Shown here: piece after piece, positions 1 through 9,262 of the stretch | Position numbering within the stretch: position 1 is the first letter of the stretch | Layout of the letters: every line of letters starts with the position of its first letter | NCBI RefSeq assembly: GCF_001968815.1 | Contig: NZ_MIEQ01000026.1 | Span: 1-43,626 of the forward strand | Origin: Motiliproteus sp. MSK22-1 | GTDB taxonomy: Bacteria > Pseudomonadota > Gammaproteobacteria > Pseudomonadales > Balneatricaceae | Direction: 5' to 3' | Length of the DNA: 43,626 nucleotides | Position numbers and translations under genes: made by a program | Notes under the pieces: model-generated | Database searches by the model: none | What the model was told of the DNA's origin: nothing | Seen by the model: only the letters and a program-made list of their open reading frames with translations

Positions 1-6
1 AGCGGG

Positions 7-22
7 CCGCTTCTCGAAGCGG
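7..22 (-). promoter_or_regulatory. Leader hairpin downstream of P2 (boxB-like)
   Basis: A perfect inverted repeat (CCGCTTC, 2 nt, GAAGCGG) lies immediately downstream of the inferred P2 start. In E. coli rrn leaders a GC-rich hairpin occupies the same place, just before the boxA antitermination sequence. boxA itself would be outside the window. There is no T-run, so this is not a terminator. Confidence 0.45.
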
Positions 23-57
23 GGCGTGAATTATAATCGCGCCAATCTCGAAGTCAA
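20..57 (-). promoter_or_regulatory. Stable-RNA (probably rrn P2) promoter, leftward
   Basis: On the minus strand a TTGACT -35 box (52-57) and a perfect TATAAT -10 box (30-35) are separated by 16 bp. They are followed by a GC-rich discriminator (TCACGCCCC). The 16-bp spacer and C-rich discriminator are the hallmark of stringently controlled rRNA/tRNA promoters, and the layout closely resembles E. coli rrn P2. Transcription would leave the window to the left within about 25 bases, so the transcribed gene is not visible. That it is an rRNA operon is inference. Confidence 0.7.
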
Positions 58-175
58 CTGTTTATTTCAGCCGGTTGATTCAGTCATTCACCTCGGTGAG
101 ATCTTCAATCAACCGCTGCAAAACCTGATGCTGCTTGGGTTTTGCTGGACTTCTATTGCTGCCTTCAGCGACAAC

Positions 176-213
176 GTGGGGGCGTATTCTACAGACCCTG
201 TTCAAAGAGTCAA
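176..213 (-). promoter_or_regulatory. Stable-RNA (probably rrn P1) promoter, leftward
   Basis: This is a second minus-strand promoter, 156 bp upstream of the first, with the same architecture: TTGACT (208-213), 16-bp spacer, TAGAAT (186-191), then a discriminator of ACGCCCCC. A/T-rich sequence lies just upstream of the -35 box (about 216-235) and could act as an UP element. Two such promoters in tandem, spaced much like E. coli rrn P1 and P2, point to an rRNA operon outside the left edge. Confidence 0.68.
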
Positions 214-712
214 CCAATGGTTGGAATTTATTATGGTCTACTTAAGTTACGCGGTTTTACATGCCTAAGAATCCCCTTGTATGCTGACGATCTCCTTCTA
301 TCAACAGAAACGATCAACTTACCCGCAAGACAATTACGTGACAGCCCTTTAAAACTTATTTAACACACAAACAAACCAGAAACTTATAAAATAACGTCAT
401 AAATAGACCTTTTTACTACAACAAACAGTGGTTGTCCTGCCATAGGGACGCTAAAATCTCCTTGCTGTCCACACGGGATAATCATTAGAACACGGTGAAC
501 CTCGATACGTTACGCCTCCCCAGACAGCGCCAGGTTCTTAAACTGAGAACGGATCACGAGCAACGGAACTTTATTGGACCGAACCCGCCAACCAGCAGTT
601 CTGCCCAATATAAAGTAAAAATCACACCGACTGCGGTGCCAGGGCGTTATGTAGCCTATCCGTTGTATCTGCCATATGCGTTCTTGCGGCAAACAAACGT
701 AGGTAGGCTGTC
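214..712. other. Intergenic region between stable-RNA promoters and the oxidoreductase operon
   Basis: About 500 bases without a convincing gene. The short open frames here have no recognisable protein, no good ribosome binding site, and overlap each other. It presumably holds upstream activating sequence for the leftward P1 promoter and the promoter of the rightward oxidoreductase operon. I could not find a well-spaced sigma-70 promoter for the latter. No RNA gene was recognised. Confidence 0.5.
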
Positions 713-2485
713 TTGAAAGAAACAAACACGAAATCTCCCGATTACTTCCATAAAGTAGTCGATTGCCAGTATGCGTGCCCCGCACACACCCCCGTTCCGG
801 AGTACATTCGCTTGATCGCAGATAAGCGCTATACGGAAGCGTACATGATTAACTGGGAATCAAATGTATTTCCCGGAATATTGGGAAGGGTATGTGATCG
901 CCCATGTGAACCCGCCTGTAGACGTGGGCGAGTTGAAGACACTCCTGTCGCCATCTGTCGCTTAAAAAGAACAGCTGCAGATCACAGGAATGATATAAGC
1001 AACTTACTACCTGGCATTCCAAAAGAGAAAAATGGCAAGCATATAGCCTTGATCGGTGCTGGCCCAGCTTCTCTCACCGTTGCCAGAGATCTGATGCCGA
1101 AAGGATACTCAATCACTATTTACGACCGGGATCAGAAAGCTGGAGGGATGATTAGAAGTCAGATCCCAGCATTTCGCTTACCGGAAAAAGTACTTGACGA
1201 AGAAGTGGGCTATATCCTCAACATGGGGGTAGAAACTCATTTTGGCACTGATATAACCAGCCTGAAGGAACTGCTCGATAAACAATATGACGCTATATTC
1301 ATCGGTACCGGTGCCCCTAGCGGTCGAGATTTGGATATTCCAGGCAGAGAGGCTGCCGGCGATAACGTGCAGGTAGGCATCAACTGGCTGGCAGGAGTCG
1401 CGTTTGAACATATCAAAACAGCCAAAAAGAAAGTCATCGTACTTGGTGGTGGCAATACGGCTATGGATTGCTGTCGCACAGCATTACGCCTGGGCGGGAA
1501 AGATGTAAAAGTAGTCGTCCGTTCAAGCTTTGAGGATATGAAAGCCTCTCCATGGGAAAAAGAAGACGCCAAAGCCGAAGGAATTGACATAATTAATCAT
1601 CAGGTCCCCAAAGAATATGTAATCAAGAACGGCAAATTAGCTGGAATACTGTTTGAAAAAGTTGAGTCGATTTACGACGAAAACGATCGCAGAAAACTGG
1701 TACCAACCGGTGAAGAGCCAAATCTGATCGAGTGTGATCAAGTATTGGTAGCTATCGGACAAGATGCAAAATTCCCTTGGATCGAATCCGACCTGGGTAT
1801 TGAGATGGACCAGTGGGGTATGCCGGTACTCAATAGTGAAACCTTGCAGTCGACATTACCAAAAGTATTCTTTGGAGGTGATGCCGCCTTTGGTCCCGAA
1901 AATATCATTACCGCTGTTGCCCACGGTCACCAGGCAGCAACATCGATAGACCTCTTCTGCCAAGGTCTCCCCCCTGAACAGAGACCTGAAGAAAGCTACA
2001 CTCTGACCAGTCAAAAGATGGGAGTTCACGAATGGAGTTATCAGAATGCTGTTTGTAACGAAACTCGCCAGGCGGTTCCCCATCTGAATAAACGCAAAGC
2101 TCTTAGCAGCATCTCTGCGGAAGTGGAACTAGGCTTTGACGAGCAACTGGCACTAACAGAAGCCTCTAGATGTTTAAGCTGTGACGTTCAAACCATCTTC
2201 TCGGCGAACCGATGCATTGAATGCGGTGCCTGCGAAGATATCTGTCCCATGGATTGCATTAATTTCACTGCAAACGGGGAAGAAGTCGACCTTCGATCTC
2301 GATTACGTGTACCTGCACCACTGGACAAGCAAGGCAATGAACAAGCTCTATATGTGTCCGCTGATCTGAAAACCGGTCAGATTATGGCCAAAGATGAAGA
2401 TGTCTGTCTGCACTGCGGGCTCTGCGCTGAACGCTGCCCGACAGGTGCCTGGGACATGCAGAAATTTCAATTAAGTCTGACGTAG
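713..2485 (+). CDS. FAD-dependent, Fe-S oxidoreductase subunit (GltD/NfnB-like) of a 2-oxoacid oxidoreductase
   Basis: The 590-residue protein resembles the small subunit of glutamate synthase fused to ferredoxin domains. It should pass electrons between NAD(P)H and the 2-oxoacid oxidoreductase encoded downstream. An N-terminal cysteine set (C18, C22, C61, C65, C69) is followed by a FAD-binding GAGPAS motif near 115-120 and an NAD(P)-binding GGGNTAMDC motif near 245-253. Near the C-terminus are two CxxCxxC-type [4Fe-4S] clusters, CIECGACEDICP and CLHCGLCAERCP. The start must be TTG at 713, because a TAG stop lies in frame at 704-706 and there is no earlier start; a weak purine-rich AGGTAGG precedes it. 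The next gene begins 11 bp after its stop, so this is the first gene of a three-gene operon. The physiological electron partner and substrate are not visible in the sequence. Confidence 0.85.
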   Translation: MKETNTKSPDYFHKVVDCQYACPAHTPVPEYIRLIADKRYTEAYMINWESNVFPGILGRVCDRPCEPACRRGRVEDTPVAICRLKRTAADHRNDISNLLPGIPKEKNGKHIALIGAGPASLTVARDLMPKGYSITIYDRDQKAGGMIRSQIPAFRLPEKVLDEEVGYILNMGVETHFGTDITSLKELLDKQYDAIFIGTGAPSGRDLDIPGREAAGDNVQVGINWLAGVAFEHIKTAKKKVIVLGGGNTAMDCCRTALRLGGKDVKVVVRSSFEDMKASPWEKEDAKAEGIDIINHQVPKEYVIKNGKLAGILFEKVESIYDENDRRKLVPTGEEPNLIECDQVLVAIGQDAKFPWIESDLGIEMDQWGMPVLNSETLQSTLPKVFFGGDAAFGPENIITAVAHGHQAATSIDLFCQGLPPEQRPEESYTLTSQKMGVHEWSYQNAVCNETRQAVPHLNKRKALSSISAEVELGFDEQLALTEASRCLSCDVQTIFSANRCIECGACEDICPMDCINFTANGEEVDLRSRLRVPAPLDKQGNEQALYVSADLKTGQIMAKDEDVCLHCGLCAERCPTGAWDMQKFQLSLT

Positions 2486-2496
2486 GTTGCTGAACG

Positions 2497-4344
2497 ATGC
2501 CAAAAATCAAATCCATCAATGAATTTGTAATTCGTTTTGCCAACGTCAATGGAACCGGTTCCGCCAGTGCCAACCTGATGTTCGCAAAGTCACTGTTTCG
2601 CATGGGCATCCCCGTCAGCCCCCGAAATATCTTTCCATCCAATATCCAGGGGATGCCCACCTGGTACGAAGTTCGCGTCAGCGAAAAGGGTTATCTGGGC
2701 CGTCGCGGGGGAGGCGCCGACATAGTCGTCGCAATGAATTCTCAAAGCCTTCCCCAAGATATGCGCAACGTGCTCCCAGGCGGCTACTTTCTCTACGACT
2801 CGACTAAACCTCTGGACCCACAACTACAGCGAAAAGATGTCAATATCATTGGAATTCCGATCTCTGAAATCTGCCTTCGGGAATATGAAGACCCCCGACA
2901 GCGCCAACTGTTCAAAAACGTTATCTATGTAGGGGCTCTTGCTGCACTGCTGAATATTGAATTTGACGTTCTCAAAAGCATGGTTGCAGACCAGTTCAAG
3001 GGCAAAGAAAAACTCATTATTCCAAATATCTACGCTCTTGAACTGGGACATCAAGCCGCTTCCATTCAGTACGATTGCCCTCTGGATATCAGCGTAAAAA
3101 GAATTAACTCTACTCATAACCACATTATGATTGACGGCAACACAGCGACAGGTCTCGGTGCGGTTTATGGCGGAGCCACGGTTGTGGGATGGTATCCAAT
3201 CACCCCCTCAACCTCGGTCGTAGAAAATTTCATGAAGTACAGCCAACGATTACGTATTGATCCAGCCACCGGCAAGAAAAACTACGCAGCAGTCCAGGCC
3301 GAAGATGAATTGGCTGCCATTGGAATTGCCATCGGTGCAGCCTGGAATGGTGCCCGCGCCTTCACAGCTACCAGCGGTCCTGGCATCTCCCTGATGACCG
3401 AATTTTTAGGGCTGGCCTACTTCGCTGAAGTACCGATAGTACTGATTAATGTTCAGCGTGCAGGCCCCTCTACCGGAATGCCTACCCGCACTCAGCAGTC
3501 GGATATCCTCGCTTGTGCTTATGCGTCCCATGGAGATACCAAGCACGTCCTCTTATTTCCTTCTTCCCCGAAAGAATGTTTCGATATGACCGCTGAGGCT
3601 TTTGATCTTGCAGAAAGACTGCAAACTCCGGTTATATTGATGAGCGATTTGGAGCTGGGTATGAATGATCACATGAGCGATGAGCTTAATTGGGATGACA
3701 GTCGTCGATATGACCGAGGCAAGGTACTCAAAGCTAAACAGTTGGACAAATTAGAAGAATTTGGCCGATACCTAGACGTAGACAACGATGGGATCTGCTA
3801 TCGCACTTATCCTGGCGCCCATCCGGAGATTGGCGCTTTCTTTACCAGAGGCACATCCCGTGATCGTTACGCAATATACAGCGAACAGGGCGATGTTTAT
3901 GTAGATAATGTTGATCGCTTAAATCGCAAATTCAAAACTGCATCCCAACTCATCCCCGCACCGGAAATAACGATTACCGGTAAGACCAATAAAGCAGGTT
4001 TGATCTATTACGGCACTACATCGGCGGCCATTCAGGAAACACTGGACATACTGGAGGCTAAAGGGTTGCAAGTGGATACACTACGAATACGAGCATTTCC
4101 GTTTAGCGAAGAAGTTGAAGCCTTCATTGACGCTCATGAACAACTGTTTGTAATCGAGCAAAACCGTGATGGTCAGCTGCGCACCCTTTTGGTGAATGAA
4201 CTGGAAATTCATCCTAAGAAACTAATCAAGGTGCTGCACTATGATGGACTGCCAATTACGGCTCGCTTTATCAGTACCCAAGTATCAGAGCACCTACAGG
4301 ACAGTTCTTCTAAACCTTCCACGAAAACAGTAGAGAGTCGGTAA
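2497..4344 (+). CDS. 2-oxoacid:acceptor oxidoreductase, fused gamma-alpha subunit
   Basis: The 615-residue protein has an N-terminal gamma-type domain (about 1-190, including the RRGGGADIVVAMN stretch) fused to the pyrimidine-binding alpha domain with the YPITPSTS motif near 230. It continues into the transketolase C-terminal-like domain. With the downstream beta subunit it would oxidatively decarboxylate a 2-oxoacid to acyl-CoA, or run in reverse, handing electrons to Fe-S clusters. Fusion of gamma to alpha is normal for the 2-oxoglutarate/indolepyruvate type. The substrate cannot be assigned: 2-oxoglutarate, branched-chain oxoacids and indolepyruvate are all possible. The gap to the beta gene is only 3 bp, so translational coupling is likely. 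Confidence 0.87.
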   Translation: MPKIKSINEFVIRFANVNGTGSASANLMFAKSLFRMGIPVSPRNIFPSNIQGMPTWYEVRVSEKGYLGRRGGGADIVVAMNSQSLPQDMRNVLPGGYFLYDSTKPLDPQLQRKDVNIIGIPISEICLREYEDPRQRQLFKNVIYVGALAALLNIEFDVLKSMVADQFKGKEKLIIPNIYALELGHQAASIQYDCPLDISVKRINSTHNHIMIDGNTATGLGAVYGGATVVGWYPITPSTSVVENFMKYSQRLRIDPATGKKNYAAVQAEDELAAIGIAIGAAWNGARAFTATSGPGISLMTEFLGLAYFAEVPIVLINVQRAGPSTGMPTRTQQSDILACAYASHGDTKHVLLFPSSPKECFDMTAEAFDLAERLQTPVILMSDLELGMNDHMSDELNWDDSRRYDRGKVLKAKQLDKLEEFGRYLDVDNDGICYRTYPGAHPEIGAFFTRGTSRDRYAIYSEQGDVYVDNVDRLNRKFKTASQLIPAPEITITGKTNKAGLIYYGTTSAAIQETLDILEAKGLQVDTLRIRAFPFSEEVEAFIDAHEQLFVIEQNRDGQLRTLLVNELEIHPKKLIKVLHYDGLPITARFISTQVSEHLQDSSSKPSTKTVESR

Positions 4345-4347
4345 ATC

Positions 4348-5403
4348 ATGAGCTATCAGAAATCCACATTTCGTCACCCTAAGCTCGCATTAAATGATCT
4401 TGGCCTGACCCAACAAGCTTATGAAGGCCCGTTATCCACCCTTTGTGCAGGATGCGGACATGATTCGATAGGCGGTGCTATTATTCAAGCCTGTCATGAG
4501 CTTTCTCTCCCGCCTCACCGCATTGCTAAATTGTCCGGCATCGGCTGCTCATCTAAGGCACCAACTTATTTCCTGAACAAGGCACATGGCTTCAATTCAG
4601 TCCATGGCCGTATGCCTTCCATCGCAACGGGTGCCAACATGGCCAACCGTGATCTGGTCTACGTAGGAATGTCTGGAGATGGAGACTCTGCTGCCATAGG
4701 TCTGGGTCAATTTGCTCATGTCGTTCGACGGCGTCTGAATATGCTCTACATTGTTGCCAACAATGGTGTTTATGGACTCACGAAAGGACAAACTTCTGCT
4801 ACTTCCGACAGAGGCTCCAAAAGCAAAGGCGGTGAAGAAAACCTACTGGAGGGCTTTGATCTTGCAACGATGGCGCTACAATTAGGTGCAACGTTCGTAG
4901 CACGGAGCTTTTCCGGTGACAGAGAGCAGCTAATTCCCCTTTTAAAAGCAGCACTGAGCCATCAGGGCTTTGCCTTTATTGATATAATTTCCCCCTGTGT
5001 CACCTTTAACAACCACGGAGGATCCACAAAAAGTTACGACTATGTTCGTGATCATGTACAGACCGCATCGGTAACCGATTTTATTCCTGTAAAAGAAGAA
5101 ATCATCAGCGCCTGTCCAGTAGGAAAAACCTGTCGTGACATCTGCCTTCATGACGGCTCAATTATCAGATTGCAGAACGTCGGAGAAAGCTATAATCCTG
5201 AAAATCGCCAAGAAGCGATTACAGCAATTGAGCAGTGTAAAGCAGAAGGGGAAATACTGACCGGGCTATTGTATCTCGATCACAAGGCAGAAGACCTGCA
5301 TAAGGTACTGGAAACCACAAGCAAGCCCCTCAACACTTTGGCAGAAAGCGCTCTATGCCCAGGCAATGACGTATTGAGCGTTATCAACGATAGCTTTCGA
5401 TAA
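4348..5403 (+). CDS. 2-oxoacid:acceptor oxidoreductase, TPP-binding beta subunit
   Basis: This 351-residue protein carries the catalytic thiamine diphosphate site. It has the Fe-S/TPP-associated motif CAGCGHDS (C33, C36) and the Mg-TPP motif GDGDSAAIG (110-118) ending in NN at 138-139. A cysteine-containing C-terminal extension (CPVGKTCRDIC) follows. It is the last gene of the operon, starting 3 bp after the alpha gene and followed by a strong terminator at 5457-5484. The family assignment is firm; substrate specificity is not. Confidence 0.88.
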   Translation: MSYQKSTFRHPKLALNDLGLTQQAYEGPLSTLCAGCGHDSIGGAIIQACHELSLPPHRIAKLSGIGCSSKAPTYFLNKAHGFNSVHGRMPSIATGANMANRDLVYVGMSGDGDSAAIGLGQFAHVVRRRLNMLYIVANNGVYGLTKGQTSATSDRGSKSKGGEENLLEGFDLATMALQLGATFVARSFSGDREQLIPLLKAALSHQGFAFIDIISPCVTFNNHGGSTKSYDYVRDHVQTASVTDFIPVKEEIISACPVGKTCRDICLHDGSIIRLQNVGESYNPENRQEAITAIEQCKAEGEILTGLLYLDHKAEDLHKVLETTSKPLNTLAESALCPGNDVLSVINDSFR

Positions 5404-5456
5404 GTTATCGGCTGATTGCGATTTGATCAAGGCCATCGGCATATACCACTCATAAC

Positions 5457-5484
5457 AAAAGGGAGCCTTATAAGGCTCCCTTTT
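5457..5484. terminator. Bidirectional rho-independent terminator
   Basis: A perfect 28-bp palindrome: an A4 run, a 10-bp GC-rich arm (5461-5470), its exact complement (5471-5480) and a T4 run. It sits between the oxidoreductase operon and the convergent Yip1-family gene, so it can terminate both transcripts. The hairpin would open a few bases at the AT-rich centre to form its loop. Confidence 0.88.
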
Positions 5485-5507
5485 GTGTATCGATCAGAAA
5501 CAATTCA

Positions 5508-6110
5508 TCAGGCTGACACCGTCGGCCCCATAACGGTCCCCCATAACACAGCAGTCACCGCCAGCATTCCAACCAAAACAACTAATCCAACAGTCAAGAT
5601 GGATGAAGAAAATGCCAGCGCACGGCCTTCAGGAACATCCATCAGCACGGGCACCCCCGTATACAGCAGCCGGATAGTCACAGCAACAGCCGCCATACCC
5701 ACCAGCACATCAACCCATAAAATAGGAATCAATGCCGACAGTCCCGCAAGAAATAAAGGTGTTGCGGTAAACGTTGTCAGGACCATGCAGTCATCGAAGC
5801 TCGACTCAGACCCATAAGTATTTTTCATCCAGTGAATAAACCATGCCATGATTCCTGCTCCGGCTAACAAAGCAAAGTAAAACGCAATTGCTATGGGTAA
5901 GGCACTGGCAACAGTCAGACGGAAGAAATTTCCCCCACCAATACTCCACCCCATCTGCGTCGTCCCGATAAAGGCAGCTAATGGTGGAATAGCAGCTAAA
6001 AAAACTATATGTGATGCATAGCATCTTAGCGTCGTGTAATGTTCTTCTCTAATAGATTTCCATTCATCATTTGGGTGATACAGTACACCAAGCATATGTT
6101 CAATAAACAC
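5508..6110 (-). CDS. Yip1-family integral membrane protein
   Basis: This 200-residue, very hydrophobic protein has about five membrane segments and begins MFIEHMLGVLYHPNDEWKSI, the typical start of bacterial Yip1 (PF04893) proteins. The GTG start at 6110 is supported by a strong GGAGG ribosome binding site 6 bases upstream. The role of bacterial Yip1 proteins is unknown. It is a single-gene unit converging on the oxidoreductase operon and sharing its terminator. Confidence 0.8.
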   Translation of the reverse strand: MFIEHMLGVLYHPNDEWKSIREEHYTTLRCYASHIVFLAAIPPLAAFIGTTQMGWSIGGGNFFRLTVASALPIAIAFYFALLAGAGIMAWFIHWMKNTYGSESSFDDCMVLTTFTATPLFLAGLSALIPILWVDVLVGMAAVAVTIRLLYTGVPVLMDVPEGRALAFSSSILTVGLVVLVGMLAVTAVLWGTVMGPTVSA

Positions 6111-6282
6111 TAAACACCTCCAGGCAGCAGCTCACTTTAGCCTCAGATCCCACGAACAATCATGGGTCAAAGATCTTATTCTCACTGACTATTTTAGTAT
6201 AGCCCTAGGTAGCCTAGTACAATCCCCAGATAATTAAAGTCAACTAATGAGATATCACACCCCGCAACGATAAATAACTCTG

Positions 6283-6900
6283 CTACCGGGAATCTGTCCG
6301 AAAATCCCCCCTTGAAATCGGGTTTAGTACACGCGCCAAAAACAACAAACCCAGTACACCAGTGTATATAAGCACCTCGCCATAATCAGATCGGATCTGC
6401 CAGTAGTAATGAACCAACACTAGAATGGCTATAACGTAAACCAGACGATGGAGCCGAGCCCAGTTCCGTCCCATATATTTCATCGCCGATTTAAACGATG
6501 TCACTCCCAACGCCAGCATAAGTAAGTAACCAGCAGCTCCCATCGAAATATAAGGCCGCTCAAGAAATTCTTCGTATATTTGACTCCACTGCCACTCAAG
6601 CATTAGGGCAATGAATGCAAGAAGATGGGTACTGGCATAGAAAAGCGCATAAAGGCCAAACATACGCCGATACTTTACCAACCAGCGCCATCTGAACCAT
6701 ACTCTTAGAGGTGTAACGAACAACGTTAACCATAGGAAGCGAATAGCCCACTCACCATTAATTTTCACCACTGTTGAAACTGGGTCAGTCCCCAGATCAT
6801 TGAGAAATATCCGATAAATAAGCCAAGCCAATGGAGATAAACCGAGCAAAAAAATCCCCCACCAAACCAACAGGTGGCGCTTGCCGCTAACTAAAACCAC
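6283..6900 (-). CDS. msrQ: MsrQ, haem-binding membrane subunit of the periplasmic methionine sulfoxide reductase
   Basis: The 205-residue protein has about six membrane helices and belongs to the ferric-reductase-like YedZ/MsrQ family. It carries haem b and passes electrons from the respiratory chain or a cytosolic flavin reductase to MsrP. Histidines in the core helices (for example in YASTHLLAF and [10 protein letters not shown]) are the expected haem ligands. The GTG start lies inside the last codons of msrP (10-bp overlap), so the two are translationally coupled. Length and order match the family. Confidence 0.93.
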   Translation of the reverse strand: MVLVSGKRHLLVWWGIFLLGLSPLAWLIYRIFLNDLGTDPVSTVVKINGEWAIRFLWLTLFVTPLRVWFRWRWLVKYRRMFGLYALFYASTHLLAFIALMLEWQWSQIYEEFLERPYISMGAAGYLLMLALGVTSFKSAMKYMGRNWARLHRLVYVIAILVLVHYYWQIRSDYGEVLIYTGVLGLLFLARVLNPISRGDFRTDSR

Positions 6901-7910
6901 TTAGTCAAATCCATTCCGCTGTAAAGCTGAGCTACTTGTTCAGCATAGCCATTAAACGGCAATGTCTGCATCGTATTTCTATCAAAGAGAGTGCTGGGAA
7001 GTCGTCTTTCCAGTTTTTGACTCCAGCGCGGATGATCCACAGCAGGATTAACATTGGCATAGAATCCATACTCTCGAGGAGCAATTTGTTGCCAGGTATT
7101 AACGGGGGCCTGCTCAGTAAAGCGAATTTTAACTATTGATTTGATGCTCTTAAAACCATATTTCCAAGGGATAACAATTCGTAGAGGAGCACCGTTTTGA
7201 GGAGGCATAGCACGGCCGTATAGCCCCACGGCAAATATACTCAGCGGATGCATGGCCTCATCCATACGTAAACCTTCAACATAAGGCCAGTCAATGGTAC
7301 TGAAAGCGGATGCCTGCCCTGACATCTGTTCCTTATCAACCAAGGTGGTAAATTCAACATATTTGGCCTTAGAGGTAGGCTCAAAACGCTTTAATAATTC
7401 TCCCATGGAAAAACCAACCCAGGGCACCACCATCGACCAGGCTTCAACACACCGAAGTCGATAAATCCTCTCCTCCAAAGCATGGGGTTTCAGGATATCC
7501 TCTAAATGAAACACGCCTGTTTTAAGTGCCTCTCCTGCAATTTCTACAGACCAGGGGTCGGTTTTGAATGCCTGTGCATTTTTCGCAGGATCCTGCTTAT
7601 CAGAGCCAAACTCATAAAAATTGTTATAGCGAATTACATCCAGATAAGGGGTCAACTCCTCATCCGTTCGAAAAGGACCTGCTTGAAGATTATCTAACGT
7701 CTTTTCAAGCCAACCGGGACCCCGATATGTCGGTATATCCGGGTCTATTTCATAAGGCCTGCCAGCAATAGCAGAAAAAGAGGATAGAACACCGGTATTC
7801 AGCAACGCAGCGACACCTATACTCTTGCCAATAAACGTTCGACGGTTAAGGTAAATGTCTTCTGGAGTTATTTCCGAAGAGCGAATACTGGCGGTACGTT
7901 TAATCAGCAT
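6891..7910 (-). CDS. msrP: MsrP, periplasmic molybdopterin methionine sulfoxide reductase
   Basis: MsrP repairs oxidised methionine in envelope proteins. The 339-residue product has a twin-arginine signal ([10 protein letters not shown], near residues 22-31) for folded export with its cofactor. It also has the Mo-ligand cysteine in [12 protein letters not shown] (C154). A GTG codon 15 bases upstream could extend the frame, but the ATG at 7910 has an AGGTGA ribosome binding site at proper spacing and is preferred. It overlaps msrQ by 10 bp in a two-gene operon. Confidence 0.93.
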   Translation of the reverse strand: MLIKRTASIRSSEITPEDIYLNRRTFIGKSIGVAALLNTGVLSSFSAIAGRPYEIDPDIPTYRGPGWLEKTLDNLQAGPFRTDEELTPYLDVIRYNNFYEFGSDKQDPAKNAQAFKTDPWSVEIAGEALKTGVFHLEDILKPHALEERIYRLRCVEAWSMVVPWVGFSMGELLKRFEPTSKAKYVEFTTLVDKEQMSGQASAFSTIDWPYVEGLRMDEAMHPLSIFAVGLYGRAMPPQNGAPLRIVIPWKYGFKSIKSIVKIRFTEQAPVNTWQQIAPREYGFYANVNPAVDHPRWSQKLERRLPSTLFDRNTMQTLPFNGYAEQVAQLYSGMDLTKWF

Positions 7911-8174
7911 GAAATCACCTGTCACTGGACAACTACTGGACTCGAATTAAGTTAAGTGCAACAGATCCAAAAACTCATTACACCGCTGCTTAGGTAGGCT
8001 GAATGTCCCTGCTACTTCCCGGATTCCACTTCGTAGCTGAAAATACAGAGACAACTCCAGGTTAATTAGTGAAGACAAAAGATGAGCTAAAGGGTTCCCC
8101 AAGCCCAAACCGCAGACAAGAATAACGACCAGAGGAAAATCGTCATAGCTGGATAAGAACTCAAAAATGAGGAC

Positions 8175-8999
8175 TTAGTTTCTGTTACGCCGCCGTAAGC
8201 GAGTAAGTGCCAGAACAGGCCCCGAGCAGGCATAGCCCAGAAAAATCAGCCATAGCAGGGTAGCTGGATCAATAGATATAATAGCAAAGATCAATACAAC
8301 TAAAAGCAATGAAACAAAAGGGACCTTTCCTTTAAAATCCACATCCTTAAAGCTGTGATAATAGATATTACTAACCATCAGAATCCCGCTCGCAGCCACC
8401 AATAATGCAGTTGCGAATGCAAACATCTCTGTGTCGATAGAAAACTCAGTACCCACCCATACCAAACCAGCAACAAGAGCCGCTGCGGCTGGACTTGGCA
8501 AACCAACGAAGAAGCGTTTATCAACACTGCCTATCTGAGTATTAAAGCGAGCTAAGCGCAATGCTGTCCCTGCGACATAGATAAAGGCAGCACACCAGCC
8601 GATTTTTCCAAGAGAACTCAGGGACCAGGTAAATGCCACCAGAGCAGGGGCCACTCCAAAAGACACCATATCTGCCAAACTATCATACTCAGCGCCAAAC
8701 TCACTTTGAGTATTGGTCATCCGAGCAACCCGTCCGTCCAGCCCATCCAGTACCATCGAAACAAAAATGGCAATAGCAGCTTTCTCAAAGTTGCCATTCA
8801 TGGCCGCTATAATGGCAAAAAAGCCCGAAAAGAGCGCAGCTGATGTGAACAAATTGGGCAGAAGGTAGATACCACGACTGGGCTTCTTTCGTGGATTGCT
8901 TTTGATTCCATCTTTCGGCAGTTCAGAAGCCTCATTTGAAGCCTTGATCTGCTGAGGCTGTTGCTCCTTAGATTGTTGATCTCTCGATTCTTCAACCAT
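8175..8999 (-). CDS. pssA: CDP-diacylglycerol-serine O-phosphatidyltransferase (phosphatidylserine synthase)
   Basis: This membrane enzyme makes phosphatidylserine from CDP-diacylglycerol and serine, the first step to phosphatidylethanolamine. The 274-residue protein shows the full CDP-alcohol phosphatidyltransferase signature: D85, D88-G89, A92-R93, G102, D106 and D110, with canonical spacing. Several membrane helices follow. The first 40 or so residues are polar and Gln/Lys-rich, a variable cytosolic tail. It is the membrane (type II) form rather than the soluble E. coli type. It lies downstream of recA but behind the recA terminator, so it is probably transcribed separately. Confidence 0.9.
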   Translation of the reverse strand: MVEESRDQQSKEQQPQQIKASNEASELPKDGIKSNPRKKPSRGIYLLPNLFTSAALFSGFFAIIAAMNGNFEKAAIAIFVSMVLDGLDGRVARMTNTQSEFGAEYDSLADMVSFGVAPALVAFTWSLSSLGKIGWCAAFIYVAGTALRLARFNTQIGSVDKRFFVGLPSPAAAALVAGLVWVGTEFSIDTEMFAFATALLVAASGILMVSNIYYHSFKDVDFKGKVPFVSLLLVVLIFAIISIDPATLLWLIFLGYACSGPVLALTRLRRRNRN

Positions 9000-9214
9000 C
9001 TCTTCTTTGCTTCCTGTTTAACTGTGCCTTGGATAGGAGCGCTATAATAAATAGATTATTTGATGCTGCCCACCCCTGAAGGCTGTCAATCGAAAGACTG
9101 AGCGGCACCACCTATGGTTTTTGAATCATAATAAAGCAAGCCCGCCAGTAATAGTAAAAAATACACACTTCAATAACTGACAATCAGTGACCATTTCTTC
9201 AACTATTCTCTGGC

Positions 9215-9240
9215 AAAAAAAAAGCGGCCTACGAGGCCGC
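9215..9240 (-). terminator. recA rho-independent terminator
   Basis: Read on the minus strand just after the recA stop, a 7-bp GC stem (GCGGCCT / AGGCCGC, 9224-9230 and 9234-9240) with a 3-nt loop is followed by nine T residues. This is a textbook terminator separating recA from pssA. Confidence 0.92.
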
Positions 9241-9262
9241 TGCTTTATTGTAGCGATATCAA

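Noticed and set aside
7-22. Terminator at the left edge
   Set aside because: The hairpin has no T-run and sits directly downstream of a strong promoter, so a leader structure is more likely.
26-785. Short open frames of 73-91 codons on both strands in the left intergenic region
   Set aside because: They overlap each other and the rrn-type promoters, show no recognisable protein pattern and lack good ribosome binding sites.
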